A stretch of 64,000 nt of DNA, from contig NZ_JBEQWH010000004.1 in assembly GCF_047501175.1 (NCBI RefSeq), positions 62,001-126,000 on the forward strand, read 5' to 3'. Below are positions 60,193 through 64,000 of the stretch, one piece after another; positions within the stretch are counted from its first letter, which is position 1; each line of letters starts with the position of its first letter. The stretch is from Methanoprimaticola sp047501175 (GTDB taxonomy: Archaea > Thermoplasmatota > Thermoplasmata > Methanomassiliicoccales > Methanomethylophilaceae). The position numbers and the translations under genes were made by a program. A model generated the notes under the pieces. It was not told the origin of the DNA and did no database searches. It saw only the letters and a list, made by a program, of their open reading frames with translations.

Positions 60193-61755
60193 ATGCTGAG
60201 AAGAAAATTGATGGACAAACTGGTGGAATGGAAAGACGACCCGAACAAGAAGGGATTGATCGTCACAGGGGCCAGACAGGTGGGGAAGTCATACCTTGTG
60301 GAACACTTCGGAAAGGAGCATTACGACAACTACCTCTGCATAAACTTCTCAGACGAAAACACCACGGACATATTCAAAGACAACACGGATGCTGCCACGA
60401 TCGTTCGTGAGATCCGGTTGCGTTACAAGGATTTCATCATCGAGAAGAACAAGTCCCTCCTATTCCTCGACGAAATCCAACTCTGCCCAAACGCCAGATC
60501 TGCGATCAAAGCCCTGGTGAACAACAGCGACCTGGACATCATAGCCTCAGGGTCGCTCCTGGGTACCATGGGCCTGAAGCGTACGGACGGGAAGGGATCA
60601 TATTGGGACCCTCTGGAATGGCTGTCGGTCACAGTGAAGAAAATGGATGATGTCGGTGAACCGGACGAGTTTGAAGTGAGCGCGAAAGACCCTACGGAAT
60701 ACGTCAAGAAGTCCCTGACCGAAGGTTCCGTAAAGCTCAAACCGGTCGGTTACGAGCAAGTCATCGAGATGTACCCCATGGATTTCGAGGAATATCTGTG
60801 GGCGATCAACGTGAGCGAGGAGGATACGGATCGCATCCGTGAGAACATAAGGAACAAAAAAGGATTCACGGAAGCCACATTGAACACTCTTAACCGCTAT
60901 TTCGACCAATACCTGACCGTTGGCGGTATGCCCCTCGCTGTGTTGGACAGCATATCATCACCACGGTCAGGAGCGTCGCTTATCGACATTCAAACGAACA
61001 TCATGAACTGGTACAGGTCGGACGTCATCGACTATGCACCCATCGAGATCAAGGAAAAAGTACGCATGTGCCTCCTATCCATCCCCAAACAACTGGGGAA
61101 GAGAAGGAAGAAATTCTCATACACGGACGTGGACGGACAACCGAACAACGGATGGCGCGACTACCTCGAACCCATATCCTGGCTCGAATCGATGGGTATT
61201 GCCCAGGTCTGCGAATGTCTTTCAGAGCCCGTCATGCCGCTGAAGAATCACATAAACAGACACTTCAAGATCTACCTGTCAGACACAGGACTGCTCATGT
61301 GCGGAATGGAGGTCGGCGTCAGAGTCGCGATATCCGGGGGCGATTATTCCATCAACAAGGGTGGAATAATCGAGAACGCTGTGGCCAACATGATCGAACG
61401 CTGTGGCCTGGAACTGTTCTACTTTGAGAGGAACAAACGCTACGAGAAAAAGGACGGATCGATGGCCGTAGACCGCATAGAGATCGATTTCATCGCAAAC
61501 TTCGACGGGAGGATTGCAGCGATCGAAGTGAAATCCGGAAACAACAGGAGGGCCAGCTCCCTTAGGAAACTCATGACCGATGAGAGGTATTCGATGTACA
61601 GGATCTCCAGATTCATAAAATTAGAGAAATCCAACATCTTTGTCGATGAGAATGGGGTGGAACACTATCCGATATTTGCAGCCGCATTCATGGATTCCAT
61701 GTTCGAGAAGAACACCATAGCATACGTGAAATCCGAAGGACCGCTTGAATTCTGA
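60193..61755 (+). CDS. DUF4143-type AAA ATPase 4
   Basis: A 520-residue ATPase. Walker A is GARQVGKSY (residues ~27-35) and Walker B is LLFLDEIQLC. Then come ASGSLLGTM, an insertion of ~60 residues (WDPLEWLSVTVKKMDD... to VKLKPVGYEQ) not seen in ATPase 3, YPMDFEEYLWAINV and LTVGGMPLAVLD. The C-terminal PD-(D/E)XK-like pattern is RIEIDFIANFDGRIAAIEVKSG. Codons are more AT-rich than the core genes, which suggests transfer. Dyads precede it. A decayed nuclease cassette lies just downstream. Confidence 0.86.
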   Translation: MLRRKLMDKLVEWKDDPNKKGLIVTGARQVGKSYLVEHFGKEHYDNYLCINFSDENTTDIFKDNTDAATIVREIRLRYKDFIIEKNKSLLFLDEIQLCPNARSAIKALVNNSDLDIIASGSLLGTMGLKRTDGKGSYWDPLEWLSVTVKKMDDVGEPDEFEVSAKDPTEYVKKSLTEGSVKLKPVGYEQVIEMYPMDFEEYLWAINVSEEDTDRIRENIRNKKGFTEATLNTLNRYFDQYLTVGGMPLAVLDSISSPRSGASLIDIQTNIMNWYRSDVIDYAPIEIKEKVRMCLLSIPKQLGKRRKKFSYTDVDGQPNNGWRDYLEPISWLESMGIAQVCECLSEPVMPLKNHINRHFKIYLSDTGLLMCGMEVGVRVAISGGDYSINKGGIIENAVANMIERCGLELFYFERNKRYEKKDGSMAVDRIEIDFIANFDGRIAAIEVKSGNNRRASSLRKLMTDERYSMYRISRFIKLEKSNIFVDENGVEHYPIFAAAFMDSMFEKNTIAYVKSEGPLEF

Positions 61756-61879
61756 GTTCGGAAGTGGCTATCGTTTCCGAACGGTAACTATTCAGGACGT
61801 GCGACATGAAGCAGTTAAGGAAAAAGCGCGGATCGGCACGTTTCCCCTCCACAACGAAGAGTGTCTTCCTGTCACTCAT
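61688..61879 (-). pseudogene. Remnant of a TOPRIM/RloB-like gene, N-terminus only
   Basis: The ATG at 61879 begins MSDRKTLFVVEGKRADPRFFLNCFMSHVLN, which resembles the start of RloB/TOPRIM-type proteins (F-V-V-E-G-x-x-x-x-P-R-F). After ~27 residues the sequence loses family character and runs into the end of ATPase 4. The ATG overlaps the stop of the preceding ATPase remnant (ATGAGTGA), as in intact two-gene cassettes. Confidence 0.5.
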
Positions 61880-62075
61880 TGAACTCCCCGCCACGATACA
61901 GCTTCTCGAGATTGTGTCCCTCCCTGAGCTCCCTCTCGGTCAGATCCGAGAATGCCCCGATCCTGTTGCCCTCCATCAGGAAATAGCAGTCCGGCCTGAG
62001 TATGTCGTTCGGCCCACGCACCGTCCACGGACTCGGATAAGAGATCGGCCGCCTCCGACGGGAGACGGCCGTTAA
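61872..62075 (-). pseudogene. Remnant of an AAA ATPase, C-terminus only
   Basis: The minus strand encodes GPNDILRPDCYFLMEGNRIGAFSDLTERELREGHNLEKLYRGGEFNE before TGA. The ending R-E-G-H-N-L-E-K-L-Y-x-x-G-E-F is characteristic, to my recollection, of OLD/AAA_15-like ATPases paired with RloB-like proteins. The 5' part of the gene is missing. What precedes it is the 3' end of purP and its hairpin. Confidence 0.5.
62046..62071 (-). terminator. Hairpin after purP
   Basis: CGGCCGCCTCC and GGAGACGGCCG pair with one mismatch, 13 bp beyond the purP stop at 62084. No strong T tract follows on the minus strand. Confidence 0.45.
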
Positions 62076-62083
62076 AATGTGCC

Positions 62084-63157
62084 TCAGGACATTATGTCCT
62101 TGAGATGGCCCTGCTGGATGGAATCCCTGATCTCCATCGCGAGCCTGGCACCGGTGCTCAGGCCGGGATAGATCAGGTCCGCATACGGTGAACCGGATAT
62201 GAACGGGTTCGTCCCAGCCACGATCCTCGTGGAGATCTCGAACACCTTGAAGTCCAGCTTGTCGGAGACGACCGTCTCGAGACAGAACGGGCCCCACATG
62301 CCGCCGAACAGCTCATAGGACTTGTTGACGATGGCCTCCGCCATCTCGAACGCCTTGGGAAGGAGCGACTCCCTGATGACCACGGACGTGTTCCCGGTCA
62401 CGACGAAGGACGGGTACAGACCGTGTCTCCTGGACTCCTCGATCGATCCGAGCTTGTACATCTCGTCGATGTTGGACTCGTCGCGCCTGTCTATGGACAT
62501 GAGCTCCAGGGACCCTCCCTGCTCGCACCTGTACCCGTCGGTCTTGTACGGGTCGTAGAAGAAGTGCAGATAGTACCTGGTCCCGAGGCAGTACTCCTGG
62601 ATGGTGTACGGCTGGCTCTGGTCGATGGCCATCTTGAAGTCCGGGTAGTCCATGGCGATGAAGTATCCCCTCCCGCCCTTCGCCCCGTGGTACTTGACCA
62701 TGACCGGCTCGTTGATCTCCCTGGCATCGGTGATGAGCTTCGGCATCGGGACGCCGGACGAGGTGATCCACTGCCTCTGCCTGTCCCTGTCGGACTCCCA
62801 CCCGAGGACCGCGCGGTTCCCGTACGAGGGGATGGGGAGCTCCGCGAACCTGCGGGGCCCCATGTACTCGACGAACGAGCCGTGGGGGATGATTATGGTG
62901 TTCCTGTCCTGAAGCTCTCCGATGCGCTCCTCGAAATCGTCGAAGTCCTTGTAGCGGAAGATCTCGTCGGGCTTCGCCAGGGGGAACGCGTCGTAGTACT
63001 TGGTACTGTGAGAGATGGTGAGTCCTAGAGTCTTGAAGCCCATCTTCCTAGCACCGTGGAAGATCTGGAGCGATGAATGGGAGCAGAGCGTCGCGATCGT
63101 TATGTCGCTCGTATCGTACCCGTCCAGAATCTCATCGATCTTACTCTTGGGAACCAT
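62084..63157 (-). CDS. purP: Formate-dependent AICAR ligase (FAICAR synthetase)
   Basis: ATP- and formate-dependent formylation of AICAR to FAICAR, the archaeal alternative to the folate-dependent step of PurH. The 357-residue ATP-grasp protein shows IATLCSHSSLQIFHGARKMGFKTL, TIIIPHGSFVEYMG, VMVKYHGAKGGRGYFIA, IQEYCLGTRYYLHFFYDP, and the C-terminal ATP-grasp acidic residues in CLETVVSDKLDFKVFEISTRIVAGTNPF. The ATG at 63157 has a TATA-like ATATTTTTATC about 26 bp upstream. Both PurH and PurP occur in this window. Confidence 0.92.
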   Translation of the reverse strand: MVPKSKIDEILDGYDTSDITIATLCSHSSLQIFHGARKMGFKTLGLTISHSTKYYDAFPLAKPDEIFRYKDFDDFEERIGELQDRNTIIIPHGSFVEYMGPRRFAELPIPSYGNRAVLGWESDRDRQRQWITSSGVPMPKLITDAREINEPVMVKYHGAKGGRGYFIAMDYPDFKMAIDQSQPYTIQEYCLGTRYYLHFFYDPYKTDGYRCEQGGSLELMSIDRRDESNIDEMYKLGSIEESRRHGLYPSFVVTGNTSVVIRESLLPKAFEMAEAIVNKSYELFGGMWGPFCLETVVSDKLDFKVFEISTRIVAGTNPFISGSPYADLIYPGLSTGARLAMEIRDSIQQGHLKDIMS

Positions 63158-63405
63158 ATTGGTCAATTGCGTTCAATGATAAAAATATCTCCATACATAC
63201 TGTCTGGGATACCGTTCCGGGATCGGCGTAAACCCCTGTCCCTCCCTCGGACGTGCCGGCCGGTGCGTCGGTTGTTACGGTGAATGGTGTCCGTGCGATT
63301 GTCACGATCGGGGCTTCACGGTGAGTCGTGTCCCGCGCCCTGGGACGTGCAATATGGCAGACGCCATGGGTCGCACCCGCTCCGGCAGGTCCTACCTGCC
63401 GACCC
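63158..63405. other. Intergenic region with hairpin
   Basis: The purP promoter lies at its left end. At 63383-63401 an 8-bp perfect stem (CGGCAGGT/ACCTGCCG, loop CCT) probably ends the DIP1984-family transcript. The rest shows no gene. Confidence 0.45.
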
Positions 63406-63861
63406 TCAGACGAGGTCCGTGGTCCAGTTGAGCTCCTGTATCCTCACGTCGATGGAGCGGGCCTCCTCCGCCACCGAGTCCACGACCTTGCGGAGGTCCC
63501 TCACGTTCACGGTGCTCTGGACCCTGATCTCGGTCGAGCTGTACCTGTTGACCAGCGATCCGGCCTCGTTCAGGAACGCCCTGAGGATCTCCGACTTCCT
63601 GATCAGGATGTCGCGCCTGGCTATGAGCTCCGTGAGGGTCCTGCCGTCATCCGCCCTGGTGACGCTGTTGGTCAGGTTTATCCTGGTGATGAGGTCCTGC
63701 ATCTGATCCGACACCGAATCGAGTTCCGCCAGGAGGTCCCCGGGGTCCTCCGCGGGGCTCTCGCCCTCCTGCACCTTGGCGTTGCTGTTGAGCCTCCCGC
63801 CAAGTTCCAAGAGCCTGGTGTTCAGGTCCGCCCTGAGCTTCAATGCCTCGGCCAATCTCAT
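63406..63861 (-). CDS. DIP1984-family coiled-coil protein
   Basis: A 151-residue all-helical protein starting MRLAEALKLRADLNTRLLELGGRLNSNAKVQEGESPAEDP. It continues with DLITRINLTNSVT, DGRTLTELIARRD and ends RIQELNWTTDLV. This chain of motifs matches the DIP1984 family, mostly bacterial, with unknown function. A TATA-like GTTTAAATC at 63884-63892 lies about 27 bp before the ATG, so it is probably leaderless. The mainly bacterial spread of the family suggests transfer, although its codon use is like the genome. Confidence 0.85.
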   Translation of the reverse strand: MRLAEALKLRADLNTRLLELGGRLNSNAKVQEGESPAEDPGDLLAELDSVSDQMQDLITRINLTNSVTRADDGRTLTELIARRDILIRKSEILRAFLNEAGSLVNRYSSTEIRVQSTVNVRDLRKVVDSVAEEARSIDVRIQELNWTTDLV

Positions 63862-64000
63862 GCACCGGACATCCGCGACCCGCGATTTAAACAGCGCGAG
63901 AACATCGTCCTTCGGACCCGATTATGAGCGGGGGACGCTTCTCTAAATACCGCCTCGTGCTCTACCGATTATCCCCGCACGGGGAGGGAGTCGATCCCAT
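63862..64000. other. Right-end flank
   Basis: It contains the promoter of the DIP1984-family gene and a TATA-like CTCTAAATACC near 63942-63952 on the + strand, pointing out of the window. No gene can be called. Confidence 0.3.

Noticed and set aside
63940..64000. tRNA-like bases at the right end (GGTAGAGCACG on the minus strand)
   Set aside because: No acceptor stem or T-arm can be built within the window.

Overview
The window reads as a chromosome segment from a host-associated, H2-dependent methylotrophic methanogen of the Methanomassiliicoccales (Thermoplasmata), probably near Methanomethylophilaceae. This is inferred from gene content. There is an Fpo-type (F420H2 dehydrogenase-like) complex operon, a protein resembling methanogenesis marker 11, archaeal PCNA, TFS, Csl4, XPD, KptA and Taw2, a type III RuBisCO/AMP pathway, folate-type C1 genes (FolD, PurH) and very large adhesin-like surface proteins. 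Most genes are GC-rich, closely packed and end in TGA. Many first genes of transcripts have a TATA-like box about 26 bases before the start codon, which suggests leaderless mRNAs.

Layout. 1-4654 (-): fpoABCDHIJ. 4802 (+): proC. 10631 to 5611 (-): folD, kptA, marker 11-like, uppS, B12/radical SAM. 10818-12909 (+): MFS transporter and phospholipase-like protein. 17903 to 12824 (-): RNase III-domain ORF, R15P isomerase, RuBisCO, AMP phosphorylase, deacetylase. 18014 (+): unknown Cys-containing protein. 25123 to 19485 (-): TFS, PCNA, split transketolase, transaldolase, geranylgeranyl reductase, Taw2. 27296 to 25257 (-): repeat-rich membrane protein. 27606-29644 (+): beta-CASP RNase and nadC. 29645-32645: AT-rich accessory stretch with gene fragments, DUF2975/HTH pair and a BASS transporter. 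34352 to 32748 (-): purH. 34719-36511 (+): methyltransferase, csl4, thiI-like. 38033 to 36505 (-): small protein and ATPase 1. 43332 to 38405 (-): class V aminotransferase, serA, small protein, XPD. 43623-46121: winged-helix regulator and ATPase 2. 46672-56922 (+): two tandem giant surface-protein loci. 58158 to 57004 (-): aspartate aminotransferase. 58363-61755 (+): ATPases 3 and 4. 63157 to 61688 (-): purP and a decayed ATPase/TOPRIM-like cassette. 63861 to 63406 (-): DIP1984-family gene.

Metabolic logic. AMP phosphorylase, R15P isomerase and RuBisCO form one operon that would convert AMP and CO2 to 3-phosphoglycerate. Phosphoglycerate dehydrogenase plus a class V aminotransferase could draw from the same pool for serine. 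Split transketolase and transaldolase supply pentoses. PurH and PurP offer two routes for AICAR formylation, and FolD supplies 10-formyl-THF.

The most striking observation is in the two giant surface-protein genes. Both begin with the same MKTTK start codons, leader RNA and Shine-Dalgarno sequence. Both carry a long G tract (9 G at 46804-46812, 11 G at 52156-52166) between the start codon and the signal peptide. In both, the start is out of frame with the rest by exactly one G, in opposite directions, and ten G would restore both. This is the expected signature of slipped-strand phase variation, unless it is a homopolymer sequencing artefact. Accessory regions also hold four DUF4143-type ATPases, most with dyads or direct repeats in their promoters, and a regulator with a 48-bp nested palindrome centred on its TATA box.
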